Notes: a model not told the origin generated them from the letters alone. A DNA stretch of 7,367 nucleotides from an uncultured Pseudomonadota bacterium (GCA_937967875.1 CALBTQ010000414.1:1-7367); one strand, 5' to 3'; counted from the stretch's first letter, positions 1 to 6,644 are shown. Made by a program: numbers and translations.

Positions 1-30
1 CTGGAGTTCAGACGTGTGCTCTTCCGATCT
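1..30. other. Illumina TruSeq read-2 adapter remnant (artefact)
   Basis: The first 30 bases are the reverse complement of the standard TruSeq adapter that begins AGATCGGAAGAGC. They match in full the inverted adapter at the right end. This is library sequence, not genome. The lipoprotein frame on the minus strand runs into it and gains a false tail ending IGRAHV. Genuine sequence starts at about base 31. Confidence 0.98.
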
Positions 31-85
31 GGTCGCCCGCGGTGGTCGTCGTCGAGGCCGGCCACTGCAGATCGCACCAGTCGAT
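31..85 (-). repeat. start of second repeat module (partial)
   Basis: Eighteen residues, IDWCDLQWPASTTTTAGD, repeat the opening of the preceding module and closely match the openings of the modules in the neighbouring protein (IGWCNIQWP, IDWCVLKWP). The module is cut by the adapter, so the protein must continue beyond the contig. Confidence 0.8.
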
Positions 86-820
86 GTCGTCGTTGTACAC
101 GTACATCCGCCCCAGGTCGGCCACGGCGAACCCGTTGGTCGTGCCCACGCCGACGTCGCAGTAGGTCCAGGCTTTGCCGTCGGTCGAGGCGCGCACGACG
201 TAAGCGTAGGTGTCGGCGGCGGCGACGGTCAGCGCTTTCATGTACTCGTCGTTCTCGTCGCCGGAGTGTCCGCCGTTGTAGGTCATCGCCGACCAGGTGT
301 AGGCGCCGGGATTTGTGCTCGGGTTGGTCGCGATGGGCCCGTAGCCGATTTCCACGTCAAGGTAGGCCAGCGGCGTACCCGAGCCGGTCTGGCCGGGAAT
401 GTGCACGCGGCCGTAAATCGTCTCGCTCGCCGCGCCCTCGGCCGTGACCGTCTCGTACGGATGCTGAATGTTGCACCAATCGATTTCCGCCGGCGTGGTG
501 TCGTCGTCGCCGGTGTCGTCGTCGGATGTGTCATCGTCGCCCGTGTCGTCGTCGGACGTATCGTCGTCGGACGTATCGTCATCGTCGATGTCGTCGTCGC
601 CGGTGTCGTCGTCATCGGGCGGCGTGGTGTCGTCATCGTCGCCCGTATCGTCGTCGTCGCTCGTATCGTCGTCGGCCGCGTCGTCGTCGGTCGCGTCGTC
701 ATCGTCGTCCAACAGCGGGCCGCCGGCGTCGTTGTCGTCATCGTCGTCGCCGCAGGTGGCCAGCGGCAGCAAGAGCGCGAGCATCAATAATATGAAAATC
801 AAAACCGCGAAGCGTCTCAT
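31..820 (-). CDS. Asp-rich repeat lipoprotein, 3' end missing
   Basis: This is a secreted lipoprotein of unknown function, with 263 genuine codons before the left adapter. From the ATG at 820 there is a basic start (MRR), a hydrophobic core, and a probable lipobox LATC with the lipidated Cys at residue 23; Thr at -1 is less usual than Ala or Gly. Residues 25-109 are an acidic, low-complexity linker with 51 Asp, mostly as DDDT(S/G) units. Residues 113-240 are one repeat module (IDWC, then IYGRV, GYGP, YTW, NDEY, WTYCD, NGF). Residues 246-263 begin a second module with IDWC. The same module occurs three times in the upstream lipoprotein, so the pair probably arose by duplication. Only 12 nt separate the upstream TAA from this ATG. 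The start at 820 is chosen over the in-frame GTG at 829 because that GTG overlaps the ribosome binding site. The linker and anchor suggest display away from a membrane; carbohydrate binding is only inferred from the operon. Confidence 0.85.
101..484 (-). repeat. repeat module, lipoprotein 2, copy 1
   Basis: This protein module of about 128 residues shares a skeleton with the three modules at 848-2059: WC near the start, YGRV, GYGP, NPS, YTW, YN, NDEY, a Y/F-rich strand, STDG, WTYCD, NGF and DLG. It keeps the two terminal cysteines (WC and YCD) but lacks the extra central pair seen in two of the other copies. The alternating pattern with conserved Trp, Tyr and Gly suggests a beta-sandwich. I cannot assign a named family. 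Confidence 0.8.
494..748 (-). repeat. Asp-rich linker, DDDT(S/G) pentapeptide repeats
   Basis: This tract encodes 85 residues, 51 of them Asp, beginning two residues after the lipid-anchor Cys (one Gly lies between). The regular part is a five-residue unit (three or four Asp, then Thr-Ser or Thr-Gly), about 15 bp at the DNA level and almost entirely GAC/GAT codons. It probably forms a long, negatively charged, disordered spacer, and it may vary in unit number. On the plus strand it produces long spurious frames rich in Ser, Val or Arg. Confidence 0.9.
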
Positions 821-828
821 CGGCGTCA

Positions 829-834
829 CTCCTT
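829..834 (-). promoter_or_regulatory. ribosome binding site deciding the lipoprotein 2 start
   Basis: AAGGAG lies 8 nt before the ATG at 820, an ideal spacing. An alternative in-frame GTG begins at 829 and shares its G with this motif, so it cannot use it. The motif also overlaps the TAA of the upstream gene (TAAGGAG), which suggests translational coupling. Confidence 0.85.
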
Positions 835-2464
835 ACTTGTCCGAGGTGACCGTCAGCGTGCCCAGATCGTCCACCGAATAGCCGTTGGCGGTGCCGTCGC
901 CGAAATCGCAGTACGTCCAGCTCGCGCCGCCGTTGGTCGAGAAGCGATACACGTAATTGAACGTGCCCGCCGAGCCCGGCGTGATCGCGGCCATGTATTC
1001 GTCGTCGTTGCCCACCGACATGTTGAACGCCACGTCCTGCCATGTATAGGCGCTGGGATTGGTCGCCGGATCGGTTCCCTGCGGCCCGTAGCCGAGCTTC
1101 GCGGTGATCTGCCCCGAGGCGCTGCCGCCGCCCGTGTAGCCGTCGACGTAAACGCGGCCGTAGATGCTTTCGGTCGGCGTGCCCACGGAGGTTGTCGTCG
1201 CTTCCGGCCACTGAATGTTGCACCAGCCGATCGGTATCGACTCTTCGGCCACGTGCAGCAGGCCGAGCTGATCGGTCGACACGCCGTTGTCCGCGCCGTC
1301 CAGATCGCAGTAGATCCACGTCGCGCCCGCGTCGGCGCTGAAGCGATAGGCGAAGTTGTAATCGCCCTCTGTGTTCTCGACGATCTGCGATTGATACTCG
1401 TCGTTGTTGTCGTCCACGTGATCGCCGTTGTAGCTCGCGGTCGTCCACGTGTAGTCGCCCGGCGAGGTCGACGGATTCGTGCCCTGCGGGCCGTGGCCCA
1501 CCTGCGCGGTCAGGCCGCCGCAGTAGCTCGCGCCGTCGGTGCAGCCCTCGACGTACACCCGGCCGTAAATGTTCTCCGTCGCCGTGCCCGGCGGGGTCGT
1601 CGTTTCCGTCGGATACTGCAGATTGCACCAGCCGATCGTCCGCGCGGCGACCGTCAACGTGCCCATCGAGGACGGCGCGAAGCCGTCTTCGCTGCCCGCG
1701 CCCAGATCGCAGTAGGTCCACGTGCCGCCCCCGTCGCCGGAGAACCGATACGTGTAGCGATACACGCCCGCTTCGTCCTCGGTGATCTGCGCCTGGTACT
1801 CGTCGTTGTTGGCGTCCTCGCTGCCCTCCTCGGGCGCGAAGTTCGTGTTGTACGCCGCGTCGGTCCAGGTGAACAGTTCCGGATCGACCGACGGATCGGC
1901 CCCTTCCGGCCCGTGGCCCACCTGCCCGGTGACGCTGCCGCAGGCCGAGCCCAGCGTTTCGGTGCAGCCTTCGACGTAGACGTGGCCGTAGATGTTTTCG
2001 GTCGGCGTGCCCGGCGTGGTCGAGGTCGACTCCGGCCACTTGAGCACGCACCAGTCGATGGAAACGCCCGGCTCGCCGTAGCGGAAGCCGCTTTCCAGCT
2101 CGGTGTATTTTTCGTCCGGATTGACCACCTTCACCGTCACGTAGCCCGGCTGTTCGTCGGTCGCGGCCGGCGTCGTGCCCGACAGTTCGGTGGCGCTGAC
2201 GAACTCGACGTTCGTCGCTTCGTTCGCGACGAAAAAGAGCGTCGCGCCCTCCTCGAAGCCGCGCCCGAAGATCGCCACGTTCGTGCCGCCCTCGACCGGA
2301 CCGTTGTCGGGCTGCACCGAGAGAATGACGAACTCGTCGTCATCGTCGTTGTCGTCGTTGTCGTCGTCGTCATCGTCGCCGCCGCCGTTCTCGCAGGCAA
2401 CGACCAACACGCACGCCGCGACGATCGAAAGCGCCGCGACGATCAGCAACCAACGGTGATTCAT
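833..2464 (-). CDS. Lipoprotein with Asp-rich linker, IPT/TIG domain and three repeats
   Basis: This is a complete 543-residue envelope lipoprotein of unknown function. From the third ATG (2464): signal peptide with lipobox VVAC, lipidated Cys24 (C18 in VAAC is an alternative); Asp/Asn run at residues 30-43; an IPT/TIG immunoglobulin-like domain at about 44-130 (VQPDNGPVEGGTNVAIFGRG is the typical opening); then modules at 136-272, 277-405 and 412-539. Each module carries WC near its start and a YCD near its end. Modules 1 and 2 have a second Cys pair (C167/C175 and C308/C315) that module 3 lacks. No catalytic motif is visible. IPT/TIG domains in bacteria are common in cell-surface and extracellular glycan-active or adhesive proteins, so surface exposure is likely. 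Position 38 nt after malG suggests the maltodextrin operon continues into it. Starch binding, as for the Bacteroidetes SusE/SusF lipoproteins, is a hypothesis only. Confidence 0.88.
   Translation of the reverse strand: MNHRWLLIVAALSIVAACVLVVACENGGGDDDDDDNDDNDDDDEFVILSVQPDNGPVEGGTNVAIFGRGFEEGATLFFVANEATNVEFVSATELSGTTPAATDEQPGYVTVKVVNPDEKYTELESGFRYGEPGVSIDWCVLKWPESTSTTPGTPTENIYGHVYVEGCTETLGSACGSVTGQVGHGPEGADPSVDPELFTWTDAAYNTNFAPEEGSEDANNDEYQAQITEDEAGVYRYTYRFSGDGGGTWTYCDLGAGSEDGFAPSSMGTLTVAARTIGWCNLQYPTETTTPPGTATENIYGRVYVEGCTDGASYCGGLTAQVGHGPQGTNPSTSPGDYTWTTASYNGDHVDDNNDEYQSQIVENTEGDYNFAYRFSADAGATWIYCDLDGADNGVSTDQLGLLHVAEESIPIGWCNIQWPEATTTSVGTPTESIYGRVYVDGYTGGGSASGQITAKLGYGPQGTDPATNPSAYTWQDVAFNMSVGNDDEYMAAITPGSAGTFNYVYRFSTNGGASWTYCDFGDGTANGYSVDDLGTLTVTSDK
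848..1231 (-). repeat. repeat module 3, lipoprotein 1
   Basis: Residues 412-539 (IGWCNIQWP ... YTW ... NDDEY ... WTYCD ... DDLGTLTV). It has the terminal cysteines C415 and C519 only. Tyr and Ser occupy the places where modules 1 and 2 have the central Cys pair. Confidence 0.85.
1250..1636 (-). repeat. repeat module 2, lipoprotein 1
   Basis: Residues 277-405 (IGWCNLQYP ... YGRVYVEGC ... YTW ... NNDEY ... WIYCD). Four cysteines: C280, C308, C315 and C386. A 16-bp DNA segment at its opening (1623-1638) is identical to the same place in module 3 (1218-1233). Confidence 0.85.
1649..2059 (-). repeat. repeat module 1, lipoprotein 1
   Basis: Residues 136-272 (IDWCVLKWP ... YGHVYVEGC ... FTW ... 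NNDEY ... WTYCD). Four cysteines: C139, C167, C175 and C252. It is slightly longer than the other copies because of an acidic insertion around residues 209-217 (FAPEEGSED). Confidence 0.85.
2075..2335 (-). other. IPT/TIG domain within lipoprotein 1
   Basis: Residues 44-130 of the lipoprotein. The pattern S-V-x-P-x-x-G-x-x-x-G-G-T, followed by I-x-G-x-G-F, then a central 'SATELSGTTPA' strand and a closing 'VVNPD ... FRY', is the usual IPT/TIG layout. The domain sits between the acidic linker and the repeats, as a stalk. Confidence 0.8.
2336..2377 (-). repeat. short Asp/Asn run after the lipid-anchor Cys
   Basis: Fourteen residues (DDDDDDNDDNDDDD) start six residues after Cys24. This is the short counterpart of the 85-residue acidic tract in the neighbouring lipoprotein and is probably a charged flexible spacer next to the membrane. 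Confidence 0.85.
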
Positions 2465-2471
2465 CATCATG

Positions 2472-2480
2472 TCCTTCCCC
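2472..2480 (-). promoter_or_regulatory. ribosome binding site before three tandem ATGs
   Basis: GGGGAAGGA precedes ATG-ATG-ATG at 2470, 2467 and 2464. The AAGGA core is 1, 4 and 7 nt from the three ATGs, so the third (2464) is the best-spaced start and the second is possible. The choice changes only two residues of the signal peptide. Confidence 0.65.
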
Positions 2481-2508
2481 GTTCGTGGAAAAACGAATTT
2501 CCTTTAGT

Positions 2509-3354
2509 TTAGCCCTTCACGCCCCCGGCCGTCAGCCCGCCGACCAAATGCCGTTGCAGCGCGAAAAACAACGCCATCACCGGCAGCGACACCAGAATCG
2601 CCCCGGCCGCAAACCGGCCCCACTCGGTCGAGTAATCGCCGACGTACCGCTGCAGCGCCACCGGCAGCGTGTAAGCCGTTTCCTCCGATAAAAACGTGGC
2701 GGCGAGAATGAACTCGTTCCACGCCGTCATGAACGAAAACAACGCGGTGACCACGATCGCCGGGCGCGCCAGCGGCAACACGATCTTGGTGAAAATGCCG
2801 AAGCGCCCCATGCCGTCCATCACCGCGGCTTCTTCCAGATCCTTGGGAATCGTGTCGAAGTAGCCCTTGAGCATCCAGACGCAAAACGGAATCGCCGTGG
2901 TCGAATAAACCAGCGCCATGCCCGCCAGGCTGTTGAGTAGGTGCAGCTTCTGCAACAAGATGTACAGCGGAATGGCCATCACCACGCCGGGAAACATCTG
3001 CGTGACGAGAAACAGCGTCATGCCCGTTTTGCGGCCCGGGAACGAAAATCGCGAAAATGCGTACGCGGCGGTCGTCGCCAGCGCCACGCCGATCAACGTG
3101 GTGGCCAGCGAGACGACCACACTGTTGAACAACTGATGCGCGAACAGCCAGTGCCCGGCCATGTCGCGCGCGAACAGCAGGTCGGTGAAGTTGCCCAGGT
3201 AGAATTGCGTCGGCAGCGGATTGGCCGACAGCGAAAACGCCTGCGACGGCGTCAACGCCATCTTGATCACCCACAGCACCGGATACAGCGTCAGGAACGT
3301 GAACGCCGTCAACGCCGCGTAGGTCAACGCGATGGTCCACCGCCCGTGCTTCAT
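2509..3354 (-). CDS. malG: Maltodextrin ABC transporter permease MalG
   Basis: Inner-membrane subunit that pairs with the MalF half of the neighbouring fusion to form the sugar channel. It is complete at 281 residues, close to the usual MalG length (about 280-300). Hydrophobic segments lie at about 10-31, 74-99, 112-135, 143-163, 200-220 and 247-265, giving six membrane spans. The EAA loop that docks onto the ATPase is clear at residues 174-198 (EEAAVMDGMG, then IVLPLARP). The C-terminus (VGGLTAGGVKG) is the typical MalG-family ending. The ATG overlaps the TGA of the fusion gene as ATGA, and a GGAGG lies 4 nt upstream, so the two permeases are translationally coupled. A longer in-frame reading upstream of 3354 is a shadow of the fusion gene. 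The family is certain; maltodextrin as substrate rests on the MalK-like neighbour and the amylase, since related permeases carry other sugars. Confidence 0.93.
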   Translation of the reverse strand: MKHGRWTIALTYAALTAFTFLTLYPVLWVIKMALTPSQAFSLSANPLPTQFYLGNFTDLLFARDMAGHWLFAHQLFNSVVVSLATTLIGVALATTAAYAFSRFSFPGRKTGMTLFLVTQMFPGVVMAIPLYILLQKLHLLNSLAGMALVYSTTAIPFCVWMLKGYFDTIPKDLEEAAVMDGMGRFGIFTKIVLPLARPAIVVTALFSFMTAWNEFILAATFLSEETAYTLPVALQRYVGDYSTEWGRFAAGAILVSLPVMALFFALQRHLVGGLTAGGVKG

Positions 3355-5531
3355 GCCGCCTCCGGATCGCCGGTCAGTTTGCGCGTAAACAGCGAATAGC
3401 CGATCAGCGCGATGAAAATCAGCGTCGCGTAAGCCGCCGCGTAGCCATATTGTTCCTGCCGCGTGAAGGCCCAGCGATACGCCTCGCTGATCAGAATTTC
3501 CGTCGCGCCGTCCGGCTCGCCGCCCGAGACGAGGTAGATGATGTTGAACATGTTGAACGTCCACACGCTGCCCAGGATCACCGCGGGCACCAGCGCCGGT
3601 TTGATCAGCGGCAGAATCACGCGCCGGAAACGAGTCCAGCCGCCTGCGCCGTCCATCACCGCCGCCTCTTCCAGGTCGCGCGGAATGGCTTGCAGCGCGC
3701 CGAGGCATACGACCATCATGAACGGAAATCCCAGCCACGTGTTGGTGGTGACGTTCGCCGCGAAGGCCGTCCAGAAGTGCGAGAACCAGCTCACCGGCTG
3801 CACGCCGCAGAAACTCAGCAGACCGTTGATCGCGCCGAACTGGCTGTGGAACATGCCCTTCCAGATCAACGCGGTGATGTAGTTGGGCACGGCCCACGGC
3901 ACGATCAGCAACACGCGATACACGCCGCGCAGCTTCAGCCATTGGTTGCGCAGCAGCATCGCCAGCGCCAGGCCGAACGACACATGCAGCGCGACGTTCA
4001 CCGCCGTCCACAGCACGGTCACGCCCAGCGTGAAGTAGAAGGACAACGGATCGCTCGCCGGGTAATCGGCGCTCATTAAAATGTTGATGAAGTTGGCCAG
4101 CCCCACGAAGGTGAACTCGCCCTGCCGGTGCGCGAAAAACGCCACCGCCGTGCCGACGATGAAGGGAATGAACACCAGCAACAACATCGACACCGCCGCC
4201 GGCAACAAATACAGGTACGCGTGCTTCGCCTCTCGCAGTTCGCGCCAACGCGCGCGGCGATTCATCCGCCACGCCCACCATGCCGCCGGCGCCAGCACGA
4301 TCATTCCCAGCACCGCCGCATAAGGCGTCGGATTCTTCGCCGCCGGCGGTTTGCGCGTTTGCACCTTGAGTTGATACTGCGCCTTGGCCAGCGCCTCGGC
4401 CGGCTCCTTCGCCCCGCGCAACGCCGCGCGCAACGCCTGCGCCGCCGGCTCCCACATCGCGCGCATCAGCGGATTGTTGGGCATCGGCGCGCTGCGCTCG
4501 ACCTGCGCCTTGAAGGCCGTCAAATGCGAATCGATTTTCAGATCGGGCAGATCGTACACCGTCGGCGCGGCGACCAACTGCTTGCCCTGCTCCAGCCGCA
4601 CGCGCGCGCCTTCGCCCTCGGCCAGAAAACGCGCGAAGGCAAACGCGCCCTGCGGATCGCCCGCGTAGGCCGAAACGATCGCCGCCTCCACCGTCAGAAA
4701 CGGCGTGGCCGGCTGGCCCGTCGCCGACACCAGCGGCAGCGGGGCGACGCCGTAGTCGATGCGCGGATCGATCTCGCCCAAAAACCACGGACCGTTGATG
4801 ACCATGTCCGCGCGCCCGTCGTTGAACAACTGCGCGACCAGCGCGGCGGTGGGCTCCTCGGGCAGCAGGTTGCGCCGCATCAACTCGGCGACAAACGCGA
4901 CCGACGCCACGTTGCCCGCGTCGGCCAGCGTCGGCTCGCCCTGCTCGTTGAACAACCGTCCGCCGAAGCCGAACAGCCAACCCGCGTGGTGATAAAAACT
5001 GCCCGCCTCGTAGGCCAGACCGAACACCTTCGCCGCGCGGTCGGTGCGCTTGGTCAGATAGGCGACCAGCTCATCGGTCGTCGCCGGCGGCGTCGCGAGC
5101 AAGGCCTTGTTGTAAATCAACGCCACCGATTTGAACGCCAACGGCACGCCGTAGATGCGCCCCCGCACGCGCAGCGCCTCGGTCGTCACCGGAAAAAATT
5201 GCGCCTGCGCGGCCGGCGTAAACTCGTCGTCGAGCGGCCGGATCAAATGCGCGCCCGCCCAATCGGCGATGCGCTCGTGCGCGAAGATGAACACGTCCGG
5301 CCCTTGCCCGCGCGGGATCGACGCGGTCAGCTTGTTCGCGTACGCCTCGTGCGCCACGACCAGCGGCCGGACCGGCGTTTGCGGATGCGCCTGGTTCCAT
5401 TGCTGCACCAGCGTCTCCAGCGCCGCCTGCTCCTCGCCGCGATAGCTGTGCCACAGCGTGATCTCGCCGGCGCGCACCGTCGCCGCGCCCAGGAGCGCAA
5501 ACAACAGCAAGGCGACGACGAAACGCTTCAT
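3351..5531 (-). CDS. Fused maltose-binding protein and MalF permease
   Basis: One 726-residue chain carries both the periplasmic solute-binding protein and the MalF-type permease. Residues 1-22 are a signal sequence (MKRFVVALLLFALLGAATVRA). Residues 23 to about 395 are a family-1 solute-binding domain: ITLWHSY at the start, GPDVFIFAHERIADWA, then RIYGVPLAFKSVALIYNK and VINGPWFLGEI, all MalE-like. A span at about 402-421 is followed by a basic loop (RMNRRARWRELR). Six further spans lie at about 438-466, 499-526, 538-558, 590-616, 648-668 and 698-716. The EAA loop is at 621-645 (EEAAVMDGAG ... ILPLIKP). Positive-inside charge agrees with the binding domain outside and the EAA loop inside. The large periplasmic P2 loop of E. 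coli MalF is absent. The ATG at 5531 follows GGAG by 7 nt and lies 4 nt after the malK stop; a longer frame to 5660 only overlaps malK. No separate malE is present. A MalE-MalF fusion is known from Bdellovibrio bacteriovorus. Confidence 0.93.
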   Translation of the reverse strand: MKRFVVALLLFALLGAATVRAGEITLWHSYRGEEQAALETLVQQWNQAHPQTPVRPLVVAHEAYANKLTASIPRGQGPDVFIFAHERIADWAGAHLIRPLDDEFTPAAQAQFFPVTTEALRVRGRIYGVPLAFKSVALIYNKALLATPPATTDELVAYLTKRTDRAAKVFGLAYEAGSFYHHAGWLFGFGGRLFNEQGEPTLADAGNVASVAFVAELMRRNLLPEEPTAALVAQLFNDGRADMVINGPWFLGEIDPRIDYGVAPLPLVSATGQPATPFLTVEAAIVSAYAGDPQGAFAFARFLAEGEGARVRLEQGKQLVAAPTVYDLPDLKIDSHLTAFKAQVERSAPMPNNPLMRAMWEPAAQALRAALRGAKEPAEALAKAQYQLKVQTRKPPAAKNPTPYAAVLGMIVLAPAAWWAWRMNRRARWRELREAKHAYLYLLPAAVSMLLLVFIPFIVGTAVAFFAHRQGEFTFVGLANFINILMSADYPASDPLSFYFTLGVTVLWTAVNVALHVSFGLALAMLLRNQWLKLRGVYRVLLIVPWAVPNYITALIWKGMFHSQFGAINGLLSFCGVQPVSWFSHFWTAFAANVTTNTWLGFPFMMVVCLGALQAIPRDLEEAAVMDGAGGWTRFRRVILPLIKPALVPAVILGSVWTFNMFNIIYLVSGGEPDGATEILISEAYRWAFTRQEQYGYAAAYATLIFIALIGYSLFTRKLTGDPEAA
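3355..3363 (-). promoter_or_regulatory. malG ribosome binding site
   Basis: GGAGG at 3359-3363 is followed by CGGC and the ATG at 3354. It lies inside the last codons of the fusion gene, whose TGA overlaps the malG ATG (ATGA). This is a classic coupling arrangement. Confidence 0.85.
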
Positions 5532-5535
5532 CGTT

Positions 5536-6633
5536 TCACTCCGGCTTGATCGCTTTTTCGGTGGCGCGGTCGAACAGATGCACATCACCCGCATCGACGC
5601 GGAAAGCGACGGTCTGCCCGACTTGCAGATTCGCGCACGCGGCCGCTGGGGCCTGCGCAACCAGCGGATGCTCGCCGCAACGCGCGTGGATATAGGCTTC
5701 CCAGCCGACAGGCTCGACGACCTCGACCGTCGCTTCGACGCGCCCCGCGCCGTCGCCGTCGAGCGTCAGGCTCATCGGGCGCACCCCGGCGAACACCTCG
5801 CGCGCCTCGCCGTCGAGCGCCCCGTATGCGTCAGGCAACGGCAAAGCGAAGCCCATACCGCTCGCGCAATTCTCTTTAAAGGAGGCGGGCAGAAAATTCA
5901 TCGGTGGGCTGCCGATGAAATGCGCGACGAACTTGTCGGCGGGCGTGTTGTACAATTCGGCGGGCGTGCCGATCTGCCGTGCGACGCCGCCTTCGAGCAC
6001 GACGATCCGGTCGGCGAGCGTCATCGCCTCGACCTGGTCGTGCGTAACGTAAATCATCGTCGCGTGCATGTCATGATGCAGCTTGCGCAGCTCGACGCGC
6101 ATCTGGCCGCGCAGCGCCGCGTCGAGGTTCGAGAGCGGTTCGTCGAACAAAAACGCTTGCGGCTGCCGGACGATCGCCCGCCCGACCGCGACGCGCTGCC
6201 GCTGGCCGCCGGACATCTGCTTGGGCAGACGATCCAGCAGCGCGGTCAGGCCCAGCCGCTGCGCCGCCTCGTCGACGCGCTTTTTGATTTCGTCCTTGGG
6301 CAGCTTGCGCACGGTCAGCGAAAAGGCGAGGTTCTGCGCCACGGTCAGGTGCGGATACAGCGCGTAGGATTGAAAGACCATCGCCAGGTCGCGATCCTTG
6401 GGCGGTACGTCGTTGCAGCGGCGGCCGTCGATGAACAGGTCGCCTTCAGAAATCTGTTCGAGTCCGGCGATGCAGCGCAGCAGCGTCGATTTGCCGCAGC
6501 CGCTCGGGCCGACCAGCACGATGAATTCGCCCGGCGCGATGTCCAAATCGATGCCTTTTAAAATGACGTTGTCGCCGTAGGCTTTGACCAGACGGCGGAT
6601 CTCGATGAAGGGGCGCGCGCTTTCCGGGGTCAT
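5536..6633 (-). CDS. malK: Sugar ABC transporter ATP-binding protein, MalK/MsmX/UgpC family
   Basis: Cytoplasmic ATPase that would power the MalEF-MalG importer as a homodimer. Complete at 365 residues (E. coli MalK is 371). Walker A GPSGCGKST is at 42-50, Q-loop VFQSY with Q88, signature MSGGQ at 140-144 (Met in place of the usual Leu), Walker B FLFDEP at 161-166 with E165, D-loop SNLDA at 168-172, and the switch His198 in VTHDQ. Residues 241-365 form the C-terminal regulatory OB-fold/TOBE domain, opened by GSPPMNF, which is typical of this family. All catalytic residues are present. The start ATG lies 9 nt after the amylase stop and is preceded by AGGA at a spacing of 7. The gene ends 4 nt before the fusion gene. 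Some members of this family serve several sugar importers, so the substrate is inferred from neighbours. The symbol is used by analogy. Confidence 0.94.
   Translation of the reverse strand: MTPESARPFIEIRRLVKAYGDNVILKGIDLDIAPGEFIVLVGPSGCGKSTLLRCIAGLEQISEGDLFIDGRRCNDVPPKDRDLAMVFQSYALYPHLTVAQNLAFSLTVRKLPKDEIKKRVDEAAQRLGLTALLDRLPKQMSGGQRQRVAVGRAIVRQPQAFLFDEPLSNLDAALRGQMRVELRKLHHDMHATMIYVTHDQVEAMTLADRIVVLEGGVARQIGTPAELYNTPADKFVAHFIGSPPMNFLPASFKENCASGMGFALPLPDAYGALDGEAREVFAGVRPMSLTLDGDGAGRVEATVEVVEPVGWEAYIHARCGEHPLVAQAPAAACANLQVGQTVAFRVDAGDVHLFDRATEKAIKPE
5539..5542 (-). promoter_or_regulatory. ribosome binding site deciding the fusion-gene start
   Basis: GGAG lies 7 nt before the ATG at 5531 and overlaps the last codons of malK (CCG-GAG-TGA). 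The signal peptide begins directly at this ATG, which rules out the longer in-frame reading. Confidence 0.8.
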
Positions 6634-6640
6634 GCTCGTT

Positions 6641-6644
6641 TCCT
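6641..6644 (-). promoter_or_regulatory. malK ribosome binding site
   Basis: AGGA, overlapping the amylase TAG stop (TAGGA), lies 7 nt before the malK ATG at 6633. The match is short but well spaced, and it implies that ribosomes ending on the amylase may restart on malK. Confidence 0.7.

Noticed and set aside
494..748. CRISPR array or satellite from the regular tcgtcg pattern
   Set aside because: The pattern keeps a codon phase and encodes Asp runs. There are no constant repeats with unique spacers.
14..790. Plus-strand Val-rich frame starting MCSSDL
   Set aside because: Its start lies in the adapter, and the Val/Ile/Gly-rich product is the antisense of the acidic lipoprotein.
1253..2512. 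Long plus-strand open frame of 419 codons
   Set aside because: It lies opposite the repeat lipoprotein. Its product is Arg/Val/Ala-rich low complexity, as expected from reading the complement of a GC-rich, Asp-rich gene. The minus-strand frame has a signal peptide, a known domain and conserved repeats.
2509..4980. Long minus-strand reading of 823 codons ending in malG
   Set aside because: Only the last 281 codons are MalG-like. The rest is an out-of-frame shadow of the fusion gene, and the ATG at 3354 has a clear ribosome binding site.
4128..5549. Plus-strand open frame of 473 codons
   Set aside because: It is antisense to the MalE-MalF fusion, extremely rich in Arg and His, and has no recognisable motif.
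5532..5660. N-terminal extension of the fusion protein
   Set aside because: These 43 codons overlap the malK coding end, have no family similarity, and would bury the obvious signal peptide that starts at 5531.
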